From contig CAZTVN010000065.1 of assembly GCA_964617145.1 (NCBI GenBank), forward strand, positions 1 through 5,996: DNA of 5,996 bases, given 5' to 3'. A program made the position numbers and the translations under genes. The stretch's first letter is position 1. The number at the start of each line of letters is the position of its first letter. The stretch is from CAZTVN01 sp964617145 (GTDB lineage Bacteria > Patescibacteriota > Gracilibacteria > UBA1369 > JACRIC01). Shown piece by piece: positions 5,753 to 5,996 of the stretch. The notes below the pieces were generated by a model, which was not told the origin of the DNA, searched no databases, and worked only from the letters and a program-made list of their open reading frames with translations.

Positions 5753-5758
5753 TACAAT
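5753..5758 (+). promoter_or_regulatory. Candidate -10 element for a short transcript
   Basis: TACAAT matches the -10 used before the hydrolase gene, with similar flanks (AAGC before it, AA after it). The -35 is poor: TTTCAA at 5730-5735 with a 17-base spacer, or TTGTTT at 5727-5732 with a 20-base spacer. A start near 5765 is implied. Confidence 0.35.
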
Positions 5759-5813
5759 AAGCGCATGAAACCATGTGCGAAAAAAAGATACGTCGAGAAG
5801 CTTTGAACATTTT

Positions 5814-5863
5814 GCAGCCGAAATAGTAAAATTGCAGTAGATGGTATGTTTTTCAGCACCTCC
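5814..5863 (+). repeat. Dispersed repeat, right copy
   Basis: It is identical to bases 1-50 except for one substitution at 5825. Unlike the left copy it runs on into an intact terminator hairpin. The bases before it (ending GAACATTTT) cannot be compared because the left copy touches the window edge. Confidence 0.92.
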
Positions 5864-5881
5864 CTTAGGTGCTGAATTTTT
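5852..5881 (+). terminator. Intrinsic terminator within the right repeat copy
   Basis: A perfect 10-bp stem TTCAGCACCT (5852-5861) with AGGTGCTGAA (5867-5876), loop CCCTT, is followed directly by TTTTT (5877-5881). The T-tract makes it a + strand terminator. On the opposite strand the stem is followed by A residues, so it is not bidirectional. Confidence 0.8.
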
Positions 5882-5921
5882 AGCTCCCTGTCACCCCCTG
5901 ACAAAATAAGCGTCAGCGTAA

Positions 5922-5996
5922 CTGCTCACAAGGAATAAACGGGGGGTAAAAAAGTGGGCGGGGCTTTCCCTTAAGGACATTGCCGAGCAATGGGGA
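5922..5996. other. GC-richer right edge with open frames running off the window
   Basis: The last 60 bases are clearly richer in G and C than the rest. On the + strand, a frame after TAA 5919-5921 is open to the edge and contains KKWAGLSLKDIAEQWG, whose SLKDIAEQWG resembles the first helix of a helix-turn-helix domain, but no ATG, GTG or TTG precedes it in frame. On the - strand two frames are also open from the edge, one closing at TGA with the ending SSYADAYFVRG. A hairpin CATTGC/GCAATG lies at 5979-5993. Which strand codes, if either, cannot be settled here. Confidence 0.25.

Larger units (their letters stand above)
5765..5881 (+). ncRNA. Candidate small RNA ending at the repeat terminator
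   Basis: A unit of about 117 nt lies between the -10 at 5753 and the intrinsic terminator at 5852-5881. Its 5' end can form a hairpin (CGCA 5762-5765 with TGCG 5776-5779), and its 3' half is the dispersed repeat. It contains only a 13-codon frame beginning MKPCAKKRYVEKL (5765-5806) without a ribosome binding site. A small RNA, or simply the edge of a repeat element, fits better than a protein gene. No known RNA family is recognised. Confidence 0.3.

Noticed and set aside
5752..5859. Minus-strand GTG frame of 35 codons covering the repeat, preceded by GGGAGG.
   Set aside because: The purine run abuts the GTG with no spacing, the frame runs through a terminator stem, and the single difference between repeat copies changes an amino acid (Pro to Leu). 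Nothing suggests selection for protein.
838..5980. Shared 10-mer TTAAGGACAT at 838-847 and 5971-5980.
   Set aside because: Ten-base matches are expected by chance many times in a 6-kb window, and the flanks do not align well.
1..5996. CRISPR array, prophage or insertion sequence spanning the window.
   Set aside because: There are no regularly spaced repeats, no integrase or transposase frame and no paired terminal inverted repeats; the two 50-bp copies are direct repeats only.

Overview
The window looks like a fragment of a small, AT-rich bacterial genome, most likely a Candidate Phyla Radiation (Patescibacteria) lineage. This placement is an inference from overall style: one-strand layout, short spacers, SD-less starts, and a UlaG-like metallo-hydrolase of a kind common in that group. 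No marker gene fixes it. All confident genes are on the + strand and end in TAA or TGA. TGA behaves as a true stop, because LexA ends at its normal family C-terminus on TGA. That argues against the UGA-recoding lineages (Gracilibacteria, Absconditabacteria).

Layout. Bases 1-50 are one copy of a dispersed repeat whose terminator hairpin has lost an arm. A promoter (TTGCTA-17-TACAAT) then drives a UlaG-like metallo-beta-lactamase-fold hydrolase (194-841). It is followed by tRNA-Arg(CCT) (866-937) and a strongly self-complementary stretch (936-1048). A tightly spaced probable operon runs from 1094 to 4888: an orphan lipoprotein, an EamA/DMT-family transporter, a DUF2157 membrane protein, a second polytopic membrane protein that reads like its missing C-terminal half (or a DUF4401 partner), and a GDYXXLXY-family membrane-anchored protein. 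The last three form a recognised but functionally uncharacterised envelope module.

Next comes lexA with its own near-consensus promoter. That promoter carries two copies of a TGAG-N6-CTCA palindrome, one inside the -35/-10 spacer and one over the predicted start of transcription. This is the expected arrangement for an autorepressed SOS regulator, with an operator sequence I do not recognise from described LexA families. The promoter also shows that the true lexA start is the ATG at 4952, not the upstream in-frame ATG at 4910.

The last 440 bases hold no intact gene. They contain a small coding-like remnant just after lexA that appears frame-disrupted, a possible short RNA unit (-10 at 5753, terminator at 5852-5881) that includes the second copy of the terminal repeat, and a GC-richer right edge with several open frames. 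Repeats at or near both ends suggest the window may be a whole contig that broke at a multicopy sequence.

The strongest candidate for something undescribed is the lexA operator pair. The repeat/terminator/small-RNA unit and the competing hairpins after the tRNA come next.
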